DNA of 64,000 nt. Origin: Algoriphagus boritolerans DSM 17298 = JCM 18970. Its GTDB lineage: Bacteria; Bacteroidota; Bacteroidia; Cytophagales; Cyclobacteriaceae. Positions 39,360 through 48,702 of the stretch are shown piece by piece. Position 1 is the first letter of the stretch. Every line of letters starts with the position of its first letter. Position numbers and translations under genes: made by a program. Below the pieces are notes generated by a model, which searched no databases, was not told the DNA's origin, and was given only the letters and a program-made list of their open reading frames with translations. The stretch spans positions 10,212-74,211 of the forward strand of contig NZ_FNVR01000017.1 of the NCBI RefSeq assembly GCF_900108085.1, read 5' to 3'.

Positions 39360-41881
39360 TCTAATGTGACGACGGGTCCTGCATTTCCTGCAGGCGTGAA
39401 GACCCGAAGCTTTTGCCCTCCTCTATGTGGAAGTGGGCTGGAATATATCGGTGAAGTTTCGGTAGGTTCTGTACTATCCTGCGTGTATCTAATAACCAAT
39501 CCCGGTGTTTGAACATTAGCATAGATCAACCCGTCCTTCACCAAGACACCCGGTTTTGGAATTCGTTGATTAAAGCCACCCAGGAGTTGTTCAAGTCGGG
39601 GAATCTCCTTCTGTCCGATCAGATTGGCAAAAACATTCCATTCTTCAAGCCTTTTGGATTTCATGTCCGCTTCAGATTCGGACGCAGACCAGGCAGGATC
39701 CCCTACCCAGGCTCGCTCGATGTAGCCCAACATTTTTGGGAAAAGATAGTACTCCAGCATCTCTGAGCTTTTCACTGTTTCGGTCCAAAGCTGACCCGAA
39801 ACACCGATGATATTTTTCTTTCCTTCGGGAGTAAGTTTGGTGAAGGATTCGCGAGCAGCTTCCCAACTCCATTCTTTGCCTTCGATGGTCTGATCATGAG
39901 AGAGGTAAAGTTGGCCAGGGACGGTCTTCCAAGCCTGATACAGGTCCGTGACCCCACTCCAAGTATGACCTCGCTCATTAGGGTCCCAATCATAGGCAAG
40001 GTCAAAGTAGAAATTGGCACTGGAACAGATCACGACGGGATAACCCGCATTTGCCAGTCGGTAGGCCATATCCTCTCCCCCCCAACCTGCCACGGCATTC
40101 CAGGCATAAAGTTTCCAATTTTGATCTGCAAACTTTGGGTTGGGAGCCACTGAATTCCCCTTATGAATCTGTCCAATCTCTTCCCAACCACTCATTTCCA
40201 ATCCATTTTTTTTCAGAATTTCAGCCGCTCGACTTCGGAAATAATCATTCAGATCTGCAAATTTGATTTCAGGATTTTTAGCTAAAAAATTTCTGCAGCC
40301 AGGTGAATCCGTCCAGACTCCTCCAGGCACTTCATCGCCTCCGGTGTGCCAGTTTTTCAATTCAACACCAGCTGATTGATACATGGTTTTGACTTCAGTG
40401 ACCACCTTTTCATAAAATGAATAAGTTGATTCCTGACATACACAGACAGTATTTCCTTTGAAATTTTGAGCGGACAGATAGCTGCTTTTGTCATCAGGAT
40501 CGGCAAGTCGATACCTGAGAGCCTCGGTGGAATTACCGGCCTTCATTAGCTTCTCGTATCGTTTTTCCATTGCCAAAATAGCCGCCCTGGAGTGAGCGGG
40601 AACGCCAAATTCCGGAATCACCTCAATATTCCGGGCTTTTGCGAAAGCTAAAATCTCCTGAAAATCAGCAAGTGAATAAAATCCAGAACCTGCAATGCTA
40701 TTCTCAGCATCAGCACCTGAAGCATAATACGGCCATAAAAACTCCGATTCATCCTCTGAAAACCCTCTTTTGCTCCCGAACTCGGTCAATTCAGGCAATC
40801 CCGGGATTTCCAATCTCCAACCCTCATCGTTAGCCAGGTTGAAGTGAAAGACATTGAGTTTGTACATCGCCATCAAGTCCAAAAGTTTTAGGATTTGGGA
40901 TTTGGGCTGAAAATTACGGGCCACGTCCAGGAAAAACCCTCGGTATCCAAAAGCAGGTTCATCCGTGATCTCTACCTGCGGAAGGATAAACTCCTCGCCA
41001 GGCTCAGTCAAAAATGTGGGAGGCATCATTGCCAAAAAAGACTGAACACCATAAAGAGCACCTTTTGGAGAACTTGCCGAAATCAATACCCGGCGGTCGA
41101 CAATCTTGATCTTGTACCCTTCCTCTGGCAGCTCTCCGATTTTTACTATCCGTATTTGAATGGGTGCTTCTGTCCGATCTACGGAGGGCCTGTAGCCATC
41201 CTTAATGGCCAAAAGCAAAACCTTGGAAGCTTGGACAAATTCCGGATCACCAACCACAGCCAATCCGGCATTTTTAATTTTCAAGGTTTCCCCCGTGTAT
41301 TTCCAGGATTTCGGACTTGGTAGATAGGGCGGTAATTGATTGAGCGGAAGAAGGTCCAAACCGGCATTTTGCTTATAAATCCGCTCCAAAGTGGGAATTG
41401 GAAGTGGGGTATTCTCAGCCATCTCAGCCAATTGATTCACACTGATCTCCAGAACTTCATAGTCTTTGATCTCAAAATGATCCCCATTGGATTTCAAAAA
41501 AATCAGCCCCTCCGGCGCATGGGAATTTTTGAGAAAAGGACCTCTGGATCGATATTCGATGATAATCTCAGCCCCTGATTCGAATTGTGGAGTCTTATCT
41601 TTTCCTTCCAGCACAAAAAAATCTCCCTGTAAATGTCTGATTTTGAAATCCGGGGATTTCACTTCAGGATTGACTGAAAGAAATACAGAATTAAAATACA
41701 GCTTCCAACCTGATTGGAATTCAGCAGGACTTTCATTCTTCAGAGTAAGTTTTGCCTGATGAAATTTCGGATTTTCAAATCGATTTTCAAGCAATTCCCA
41801 CCTGACACTCACCTGAGCCGGGGAATTGGCAAAAGTTGATAAGATCAAGAGGATCACAAAAAGTAGCTTCCACTTTTGCAT
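39356..41881 (-). CDS. Secreted beta-N-acetylhexosaminidase, GH20
   Basis: An 841-residue exported glycosidase that removes terminal GlcNAc or GalNAc from glycans or chitin fragments. A signal peptide (LLFVILLILSTFANSPAQ) is followed by an N-terminal CHB-HEX-like domain (about 25-150), a GH20b domain (about 180-300) and the catalytic barrel, with the active Asp-Glu pair at residues 516-517 (NWHTGGDEVPGGVW). A C-terminal chitobiase-C-like segment (VIRYTQDSTEPTETSPIYSSPLP) ends it. Complete for this architecture. Its stop codon overlaps that of the SIS gene. Confidence 0.94.
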   Translation of the reverse strand: MQKWKLLFVILLILSTFANSPAQVSVRWELLENRFENPKFHQAKLTLKNESPAEFQSGWKLYFNSVFLSVNPEVKSPDFKIRHLQGDFFVLEGKDKTPQFESGAEIIIEYRSRGPFLKNSHAPEGLIFLKSNGDHFEIKDYEVLEISVNQLAEMAENTPLPIPTLERIYKQNAGLDLLPLNQLPPYLPSPKSWKYTGETLKIKNAGLAVVGDPEFVQASKVLLLAIKDGYRPSVDRTEAPIQIRIVKIGELPEEGYKIKIVDRRVLISASSPKGALYGVQSFLAMMPPTFLTEPGEEFILPQVEITDEPAFGYRGFFLDVARNFQPKSQILKLLDLMAMYKLNVFHFNLANDEGWRLEIPGLPELTEFGSKRGFSEDESEFLWPYYASGADAENSIAGSGFYSLADFQEILAFAKARNIEVIPEFGVPAHSRAAILAMEKRYEKLMKAGNSTEALRYRLADPDDKSSYLSAQNFKGNTVCVCQESTYSFYEKVVTEVKTMYQSAGVELKNWHTGGDEVPGGVWTDSPGCRNFLAKNPEIKFADLNDYFRSRAAEILKKNGLEMSGWEEIGQIHKGNSVAPNPKFADQNWKLYAWNAVAGWGGEDMAYRLANAGYPVVICSSANFYFDLAYDWDPNERGHTWSGVTDLYQAWKTVPGQLYLSHDQTIEGKEWSWEAARESFTKLTPEGKKNIIGVSGQLWTETVKSSEMLEYYLFPKMLGYIERAWVGDPAWSASESEADMKSKRLEEWNVFANLIGQKEIPRLEQLLGGFNQRIPKPGVLVKDGLIYANVQTPGLVIRYTQDSTEPTETSPIYSSPLPHRGGQKLRVFTPAGNAGPVVTLD

Positions 41882-41979
41882 GTGTATTTCAATTAATTAG
41901 GACTTGAAGATAAGTGATATAAAAAAAATATACTATTCGCACCAAAAAGTGCAATCACTGTAGCTTTCTTTTTTTATCC

Positions 41980-42004
41980 TTGTCAAAATTACCTAGCTTG
42001 ACAA
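41980..42004. promoter_or_regulatory. Inverted repeat before the cyclase-TPR gene
   Basis: TTGTCAA (41980-41986) and TTGACAA (41998-42004) form perfect 7-bp arms separated by 11 nt, 40 nt before the ATG at 42044. It could be an operator; no regulator is known. Confidence 0.3.
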
Positions 42005-42043
42005 CAGATTATTGAGTTGATTCCGCTTTTGAAAAGCATTTTT

Positions 42044-44254
42044 ATGCAGGCAGAGCTTACCCGCAAACCATCCGTAGTTTTCTTTTCAGATATCGTCGGA
42101 TATACCCGCCTAATGGGCCAAGACGAGAATGCAGCCTTTGAGCTGATGAAGTTAAATCTTGAACTTCACAAAAGAATATTGGACCAGTATCATGGTACCA
42201 TCATCAAAGAACTCGGGGATGGGATATTGGCTGTATTTGAGACCGTGCCGGAAGCATTGACTGCCAGCCTTGAAATCCAAAAAAATGTCCTAAAAAACTC
42301 CAAGTATAAGATTCGGATAGGACTTCGGTCAGGAGAAATCATTTTTGACCACGGAGACGTATTCGGAGATGCAGTTAATGTGGCCTCCAGGATCCAAAGC
42401 GTAGGGGTTCCTTCCAGTATTATTTTTTCGGATCGTGTTTACAAAGAAATTGTACACGATGAATTCTTTAAAACGGTCAAACTTGGAACCTTTGACCTCA
42501 AAAATGTTTCTCATCCGCTGGAACTTTATTCCTTAACAAATCCTCCGCTTGTAATACCCAAGCGTGCTGAAATCCTGAATAACATTAAATATCAGGAAAG
42601 TAGTCCGTGGAAGTCTTGGGTGGGAATAATCGGAGGTTTAATCCTTTTAGCGCTGCTTATCTATGGACTTTTTTGGAAAGAGTCTGTTTGGGAAAAGGAA
42701 AAATCTGTGGCGGTTTTACCATTTTTAAATCTAAATGGAAATTCGGAGTTAGATTATTTCGCGGATGGTTTGACTGAAAACCTGATTGGTCAGATTTCCA
42801 AAATCAGCTCAATCAAGACAATTTCTTACCGAACAATGGCGGATTTTAGAAAGACAAATTCACCTCTTGATTCTATAGCTGAAGCGCTGGATGTCATCAC
42901 AGTATTAAAAGGCACCATCGAACAGCTGAATCCCGGTTACCGGTTCAAATTGCAATTGGTTGACGCAAAAGAAAATAAAAACATTTGGACAGATGAATAT
43001 ACCCGGAACGGAACAGATCTCACACAGCTACAGAATGATATAGCAAGAGAAATTGCAAAAGTACTGAATGTGAAATTGACCGCTGAAGAATCCATCCAAA
43101 TTGGCAAGGGAGAGACTTCAGATGCCGAGGCGTATGACTTGTTATTCAAGGCAAAAAGGACTTATTATGAGGCATTCGGCAATCCAAAACTTTTTGAAGA
43201 GGCGGCTTCCTTACTTCAAAAGGCAATAGAAATAGATCCAAACTATGCCATGGCATACACTTGGCTCGCAAAAACATACGCTCAGATAGGATTCGATTAT
43301 CCGGAGGGTAACTGGAATGATTTAAGTCTTGAGATGAGCTCCAAGGCCCTGGAACTGGAACCAAAATTAGCTGAAGGATACAGTGCCAGAGGGATGGTCT
43401 ATTATGAACTTGGCCAATTATCGAAGGCAAAAAACTCACTGGAAACCGCAATCTCTTTTTATCCCAACTTGAGTGATGCCATTGGAAATTTGGCGACGAT
43501 TGACTTTACTCAAGGAAATCTATTCGAAGCGCTGCAACTTCAGACAAAGTCCTCCAATCTCGGCCCAAACTCCTACTTACCTTATCAAAATATGGGCTGG
43601 ATTTACAAAATTTTAGGCAAAAATGAGGAGGCCCAACAATCGTTTGATAAGTCCCTGGAGATTAGCAAAAATCCGATCACCTATGAGTTGAAAGCTATTT
43701 CTTTAATTGAACAAGGTAAAAAACCGGAAGCTCTCAGTCTTTTGGAAAATATCCCAATCCATGACAGTTTAGAATCTAATGTCAAGGCAGCTGGTTCAAT
43801 TTTATTCTATGCCGGAGAATACGACTCAGCGCTTAAGGTTTGGGATATTTCAATTAAAAGGAATATACAGACTGGTTTTGAAAAGTATTACAGCACACCG
43901 GTTAACTATTCCTATTTGTTGAAGCAGAAAGGCAATTTCAGGCTGGCTGATTCGATCTTGAATGCCATTATTCAAGTCAAAATAGAAGCCATGAGTTTGG
44001 GGGCCGAAGATTACTACATGCCTCTTGATATTGCAATTGCTTATGCTATCAAGGATCAATCAGTTGAATCCATGAAATACCTTCAGATCGCGTATGAAAA
44101 AGGCTGGAGAGACTACTTTTTCACAGAATTCAATCCAGCCTTTGAAAAACTCAAAAACGACAGTCGTTACATTAAAATAATGGCATTGATTCAAAAGGAC
44201 ATTAACCTAATTAATCAAAAATTAACTTCTATCTCCCTGCAAAGGGATAAGTAA
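42044..44254 (+). CDS. Class III nucleotide cyclase fused to TPR domain
   Basis: A 736-residue membrane protein. The N-terminal class III cyclase domain (about 1-170) has FFSDIVGYTRLMGQ and KELGDGILAVFE with both metal-binding aspartates and the GDAVNVASRIQ segment, so catalysis looks possible; cAMP versus cGMP cannot be told. One membrane helix follows (about 195-215, WVGIIGGLILLALLIYGLFW), then a periplasmic-side TolB/FlgO-like region (KSVAVLPFLNLNGNSELDYFADGLTENLI) and six or more TPR units (NYAMAYTWLAKTYAQIGF onward). ATG 42044 is taken instead of TTG 42017. The end overlaps the convergent S8 peptidase by 26 nt. Confidence 0.9.
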   Translation: MQAELTRKPSVVFFSDIVGYTRLMGQDENAAFELMKLNLELHKRILDQYHGTIIKELGDGILAVFETVPEALTASLEIQKNVLKNSKYKIRIGLRSGEIIFDHGDVFGDAVNVASRIQSVGVPSSIIFSDRVYKEIVHDEFFKTVKLGTFDLKNVSHPLELYSLTNPPLVIPKRAEILNNIKYQESSPWKSWVGIIGGLILLALLIYGLFWKESVWEKEKSVAVLPFLNLNGNSELDYFADGLTENLIGQISKISSIKTISYRTMADFRKTNSPLDSIAEALDVITVLKGTIEQLNPGYRFKLQLVDAKENKNIWTDEYTRNGTDLTQLQNDIAREIAKVLNVKLTAEESIQIGKGETSDAEAYDLLFKAKRTYYEAFGNPKLFEEAASLLQKAIEIDPNYAMAYTWLAKTYAQIGFDYPEGNWNDLSLEMSSKALELEPKLAEGYSARGMVYYELGQLSKAKNSLETAISFYPNLSDAIGNLATIDFTQGNLFEALQLQTKSSNLGPNSYLPYQNMGWIYKILGKNEEAQQSFDKSLEISKNPITYELKAISLIEQGKKPEALSLLENIPIHDSLESNVKAAGSILFYAGEYDSALKVWDISIKRNIQTGFEKYYSTPVNYSYLLKQKGNFRLADSILNAIIQVKIEAMSLGAEDYYMPLDIAIAYAIKDQSVESMKYLQIAYEKGWRDYFFTEFNPAFEKLKNDSRYIKIMALIQKDINLINQKLTSISLQRDK

Positions 44255-45458
44255 TTCCCTGATAGGATTCTCTTCTACTGTCCGCCGGCGCCCCCCCTCT
44301 CGAATGAATCAAACCTGCGACCAAAGCTGCCGACATGGATGTTCCGGACATGGTGGCGTACCTATTTCCGGGATAGGATGAAAACACATTTTCGCCGGGT
44401 GCTACCCAATCTACTGAAGGAATCCCAAAATTTGCTGTCGTGGTAAATTGGGTAAACCCTTCACAATTAAAGTCATAAGAACTCACAGTAAAGATATTTG
44501 GACCATCTATACATCCCGGTAGATTGAGAGAGGACTGACCCTGATCATTACCAGCGGACATTACCATAAAAATCCCCTTGCCTCCCAAATCCCTGATAAC
44601 CTCACCCAAAACAGGATCGGAATTCGCGCAGTTGTCGAACCCATAGCCTCCCAAACTCATCAAAACCACATCTCCTGCAACTCCAAATTTTTCTACGTGA
44701 TCAAGTGCCAAAATCAAACTAGACCACGTTCCAACTCCCTGACTGTCCAACACTTTCACTGAAATAAGGTCTGCACCGGCTGAGACTCCATTTACTCCGG
44801 GATTCCCCTGCCCGTTTCCTGCGGCCAATCCGGCACAATGCGTTCCATGCCCTACATAATCTACAAATGGATCCGCATCTCCATCCACAAAAGAAGTGGA
44901 AAATCTTTGACTGGGATTCACATTCAAATCCACATGATTGGCATCAATTCCCGAATCCAAAATCCAGATGGATGTGCTACGATTCCTCGCAGATTGCGAA
45001 CTGCCTACCAGATTTACCGCACAGCTTGACTTAGTAGCATAATCGTAAAGCAAGTCTGACTCCATAGTCTCTCCTTGCATCCGGGCGCGAGTTTGCATCC
45101 GGGCGCGGGTTTGCATGGTGAAATCCTCAAACACCCCTTTGACATTGGGATCCTGTTGCAAATTGTTCACCTGATCAGAAGTAAGATTTGCAATGAAACC
45201 TACTCCAGCATCCACAAATCGTTTATTTTGGGAAGTAATGATACCTTTGGCAGTTAAAAAATTATCTATTTTGGAAAGCTTAGTATCCCGCTGACTTTTG
45301 TTTTGGACTTCCTGCTCACCTCGATTCTGATTATTATTCCGGCTTTTTCTTATGGGATTTTCAAAGGAATCATCCATCAGGACTACATAGGCCCTACTCT
45401 GTGAAAAAGTGGATGTGGAAATAATGAAAAGGCAAACAGCCAGTAAAAGATATTTCAT
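44229..45458 (-). CDS. Secreted S8 (subtilisin-like) peptidase with RARMQ repeat
   Basis: A 409-residue secreted subtilase. Signal peptide (LLLAVCLFIISTSTFS), inhibitor I9-like propeptide (about 22-113), then the tandem sequence MQTRARMQTRARMQ at residues 115-128, then the peptidase domain with Asp 168 (WILDSGID), His 204 (HGTHCAG), Asn 304 (SAGND) and Ser 374 (SGTSMSA), all intact. The repeat stands where the propeptide is cut in subtilases, and its basic RAR groups suggest a processing or recognition role (inference). The protein ends shortly after the catalytic domain (TYPFAGR). It is paired with a paralogous lipoprotein gene 105 nt upstream. Confidence 0.92.
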   Translation of the reverse strand: MKYLLLAVCLFIISTSTFSQSRAYVVLMDDSFENPIRKSRNNNQNRGEQEVQNKSQRDTKLSKIDNFLTAKGIITSQNKRFVDAGVGFIANLTSDQVNNLQQDPNVKGVFEDFTMQTRARMQTRARMQGETMESDLLYDYATKSSCAVNLVGSSQSARNRSTSIWILDSGIDANHVDLNVNPSQRFSTSFVDGDADPFVDYVGHGTHCAGLAAGNGQGNPGVNGVSAGADLISVKVLDSQGVGTWSSLILALDHVEKFGVAGDVVLMSLGGYGFDNCANSDPVLGEVIRDLGGKGIFMVMSAGNDQGQSSLNLPGCIDGPNIFTVSSYDFNCEGFTQFTTTANFGIPSVDWVAPGENVFSSYPGNRYATMSGTSMSAALVAGLIHSRGGAPADSRRESYQGITYPFAGR

Positions 45459-45563
45459 AAATATTTTGGTTTCAATTTGAATTTTTTGATTGGATATAGA
45501 AAAAGATTATTTGATTTAATCATTTCTGAAATTGTCCTTGCTGGTGTACAAAAACACAACTTA

Positions 45564-46946
45564 TTAATAGTTGGCAATTGGATAATCAGTGCTACCTGGA
45601 GGGCCGGTTACTGTTGTATTTGCGCTAGGTGGGCCTCCTTTTAAATGGATAATTCCCGCGACCATTGCTGTCGCCATAGAAGTACCCGATAATACCGCAT
45701 ATCGATTTCCGGGAAAGGTAGAAAACACAACTTCTCCAGGTGCTGCATAATCGATAGAAGGTATTCCAAAATTGGAGAAAGTGGAAAATACCGGAGGTAA
45801 AAAATCATGGCTTAAATCAAAGTCAAAAGAAGCCTTCATAGCGGCTATCGTAAATACATTTGACGGGTACTCAAAGCAACCGGGATAAAATCTAGTAGAG
45901 GAAACACTTGAATTACCTGCAGCCATCACCACATAAATATTCATATTGGCCAGTGCCACAATTTCATTTAACAAGTCGCCGTGAAAATTGCAATTAGGAT
46001 TTGGACTTTGGCCTGGAAGAAGGTCTCCAAGACTAAGTGTCACAACATCACCACTTGTACCTTTATTTCTAACATGGGTAAGCGCTTTTTTTACATTCAC
46101 CCAAGTACCTTCTCCATTCCAATTGATCACTTTCAAAGACACAATCGGAGCCCAAGGAGATACTCCATTCATGCCCAATAATTGCGGATTGGAGTTGTTA
46201 TGTGCTCTACCTCCAATAATTCCAGCGACATGGGTTCCATGTCCGACCAAATCATAAAGGGGGTCAGGCTCAGATTGTATAAAGGATTTTGAAAGAAATG
46301 GATCTGATATAACGTTTAAATCCTGGTGATTGCTATCTACTCCAGTATCTAAAATCCAGACTTTACTACTGGAGTTAGTCGTATTAGAATTTGGATTTAC
46401 AAACATTACCCCTGTACTGGTATGAAGCTCTTCATCATACTGCCACTCTTGCATTCTGGCTCTGATGGTTTGCAAAACAGGACCATCACCTTGCATCCTG
46501 GCTCTGATATTTTGGATAGTAAAGTTTTGTTGCCCTTTTGAAACCTTCTCAGTTTCGGACAAAATCTGATCGGCCATTTCCTTAGAAATACCCGAAACAA
46601 AAAAACCTGAAAAAGTGGTAACAAAAATATCTTCCTGACTCAATTTCAGATTCAAATCTGTTTCTATGTCAGCCAAAATTGCGTTTTTCTTATCATTAAG
46701 CTCTTTTTCACTTATGGTTTTGGTAAAAGAGTTAGAGTCATTTTCAGAAATTATAGGTGGATAAACCTCCTCATTCAAGTAAAAAAGATATTCCCCTTCT
46801 ATCAACAACGTAGAGTCAATACCTAATAAATTGAGAGGATCATCGGTAGTAGCTGCTTTTTGCGGTTCCTCATTGTTGGACTTTTCTGATTTTGCACAGC
46901 TAACTAACAGGAAAGTAAAAACTCCCCAAATCAAAACATTTCTCAT
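45564..46946 (-). CDS. S8 peptidase lipoprotein with two IRARMQ motifs
   Basis: A 460-residue subtilase with a lipobox LVSC (Cys 17), so it is membrane-anchored, unlike its neighbour. The propeptide region (about 30-140) is followed by IRARMQ at residues 147-152 and 161-166, and the peptidase domain has Asp 200, His 236 (HGTHVAG), Asn 345 (AAGNSS) and Ser 423 (SGTSMAT). The C-terminus STDYPIANY resembles the TYPFAGR end of the downstream paralogue. The two genes are in the same direction and probably arose by duplication. Confidence 0.92.
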   Translation of the reverse strand: MRNVLIWGVFTFLLVSCAKSEKSNNEEPQKAATTDDPLNLLGIDSTLLIEGEYLFYLNEEVYPPIISENDSNSFTKTISEKELNDKKNAILADIETDLNLKLSQEDIFVTTFSGFFVSGISKEMADQILSETEKVSKGQQNFTIQNIRARMQGDGPVLQTIRARMQEWQYDEELHTSTGVMFVNPNSNTTNSSSKVWILDTGVDSNHQDLNVISDPFLSKSFIQSEPDPLYDLVGHGTHVAGIIGGRAHNNSNPQLLGMNGVSPWAPIVSLKVINWNGEGTWVNVKKALTHVRNKGTSGDVVTLSLGDLLPGQSPNPNCNFHGDLLNEIVALANMNIYVVMAAGNSSVSSTRFYPGCFEYPSNVFTIAAMKASFDFDLSHDFLPPVFSTFSNFGIPSIDYAAPGEVVFSTFPGNRYAVLSGTSMATAMVAGIIHLKGGPPSANTTVTGPPGSTDYPIANY

Positions 46947-47339
46947 CTATTTAAAAATTTAATGGTTTAAAAATCACATGGTTGGAAAAGTCCAAGTTAA
47001 CAAAACAATACTTTTGAACTTAATTTTTATGAAAATTATTTTTAGGATTTTTTACTTAAAAAAGGGATTTATACCTGTGAGAATTACATTTTTATCGTGA
47101 TTAACCGAATATTTGCCAGTAAGCCAACCCATACTTGGAAATTAGACCAAATTCTAAATTGAAGACACGCGTCGGTCTTTTTTCTTCCAGCCCCTGACCT
47201 TTGGAAAATTCGCCCACCGACAGAATAGCGCATATCCCAATTTTTTAAAGCACGATCCTCCTTCGATCAATTTTGTCCTCTGTTTTTTTCGAATAAACTT
47301 TTATCTTATTTTCATCTTTTCCACCCCAAAAAACCACCT
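46947..47339. other. Intergenic region between divergent S8 and acyltransferase genes
   Basis: About 390 bp, AT-rich. I see no gene, RNA gene or strong repeat. It must hold two divergent promoters, but no TAnnTTTG box with proper spacing is clear; TTTTGTCCTC at 47273 with a TAAACTTTT 20 nt on is a poor match for the acyltransferase gene. Confidence 0.4.
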
Positions 47340-48485
47340 ATGACCATTGATTCACAAGCCAAAGTTTTGAGCAATCGCTACCTTGCCCTCGACGTGCTGA
47401 GGGGAATGACGATTGCATTTATGATTATCGTCAATACTCCGGGCAGTTGGAGTGCGCTCTATGCCCCACTTGCACATGCTGATTGGCATGGATTCACGCC
47501 GACTGACTTGGTGTTTCCTACCTTCCTTTTTGTAGTTGGGAATGCCATGAGCTTTGCAATGAAAAGGCTTCAGGAGATTCCCAAAGCACAGTTTTACCGT
47601 AAGGTATTCAAACGAACATTCCTGATTTTCTTAATCGGTTGGCTACTGAATGCCTTTCCTTTTTTCGATTATAATGAAGCTGGAGACATAGTATTCATTA
47701 ATTTGACTGAAGTCCGATTGGTAGGGGTTTTACAGCGAATTGCCCTCTGCTATTTCTTTGCTGCATTAATTCTGTATTGGGGTGGTGAAAAATTGGGTTG
47801 GATTTTCAGTGCTGTGGCATTGCTGGCTTATTGGCCGATGATGTATTTCTTTGGGGATGCCGGCGACCCTTACAGCCTTACCGGAAATGCAGCCATCAAA
47901 CTCGACAGAATTCTTATCGGTGAAAGCCGGATGTACATGGGAGAAGGTATACCTTTTGATCCCGAAGGAATCCTCAGTACCCTCACCTCCATAGTGAATG
48001 TCATTGCTGGATTTCTGGTTGGAAAAATGATCCAGCGAAAAGGAAACACCCTATCCTCTGTTCAAACACTCTTAATTTCGGGGATTTTACTCATCGCCCT
48101 CAGCTATGCTTGGGATCTGTTTTTCCCCATTAACAAAAAAATCTGGACCAGCCCCTATGTCACACTTACAGTCGGTTGGGATTTGTTGATTTTGGGAGCT
48201 TTGATTTTCATTGTTGAAATCAAAAAACAAACCGGCTGGACTTATTTCTTTCAAGCCTTCGGCCGAAACCCCTTGATTTTATATGTGCTTTCCGGTGTGG
48301 TGATTTCAATTTTTTCCATGATTCCCATCGGAGAAACCACACTAAAAGAGCAGCTCTATTCCAACCTCTTCACCAGTTGGTTAAGTCCAAAAAATGCATC
48401 CTTCCTATTTGCCATCAGTTATATGGTGTTGATTTGGCTAATCGGATTCTGGATGGACAAACGAAGAATCTACATTAAGGTCTAA
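47340..48485 (+). CDS. HGSNAT/NagX-like membrane acyltransferase
   Basis: A 381-residue membrane protein with about 10 helices, similar to heparan-alpha-glucosaminide N-acetyltransferase and bacterial NagX. RYLALDVLRGMTIAFMIIVNTPGSW at the N-terminus is the family's hallmark, with WHGFTPTDLVFPTFLFVVG next; the histidine of ADWHG may be the acyl-carrying residue. It may acetylate amino sugars across the membrane, which would fit the GH20 and SIS genes 6-9 kb away, but these are not in one operon. Confidence 0.88.
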   Translation: MTIDSQAKVLSNRYLALDVLRGMTIAFMIIVNTPGSWSALYAPLAHADWHGFTPTDLVFPTFLFVVGNAMSFAMKRLQEIPKAQFYRKVFKRTFLIFLIGWLLNAFPFFDYNEAGDIVFINLTEVRLVGVLQRIALCYFFAALILYWGGEKLGWIFSAVALLAYWPMMYFFGDAGDPYSLTGNAAIKLDRILIGESRMYMGEGIPFDPEGILSTLTSIVNVIAGFLVGKMIQRKGNTLSSVQTLLISGILLIALSYAWDLFFPINKKIWTSPYVTLTVGWDLLILGALIFIVEIKKQTGWTYFFQAFGRNPLILYVLSGVVISIFSMIPIGETTLKEQLYSNLFTSWLSPKNASFLFAISYMVLIWLIGFWMDKRRIYIKV

Positions 48486-48596
48486 AAATACTCCATTGGA
48501 AATCTAGCTCTTGTCATAGAAGATATCCACCACAAAGAGCATCTCACGTCAGAAGTAATTTTATGGCTAAAAAAAGCCAATGAGGCTGCCGACTAA
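48486..48596 (+). other. In-frame open extension after the acyltransferase stop
   Basis: Immediately after the TAA at 48483-48485 the same frame stays open for 36 codons, beginning KYSIGNLALVIEDIHHKEHL and ending before a TAA at 48594-48596. It has no start codon of its own close to the front. Most likely it is a chance frame or a fragment of a lost gene; it is not part of the acyltransferase, whose C-terminus RRIYIKV is typical. Confidence 0.25.
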
Positions 48597-48622
48597 ATCC
48601 GTTTTTTCCCTTCACAAGAAAA

Positions 48623-48668
48623 AGGATCAACTCATCCAAAAGCCGGGTTGATCCTATTTCTTTTTTTA
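48623..48668 (+). terminator. Intrinsic terminator before the S9 peptidase gene
   Basis: AGGATCAAC (48623-48631) pairs with GTTGATCCT (48647-48655) around a 15-nt loop, followed by a T-rich run at 48657-48668. Confidence 0.75.
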
Positions 48669-48702
48669 TAATTTGAGTCTTCTACTTTAAATCACCTCAT
48701 TC

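Noticed and set aside
39356-41881. Many frames on the opposite strand of the GH20 gene
   Set aside because: Low-quality frames with skewed composition; the GH20 frame has a signal peptide and catalytic residues.
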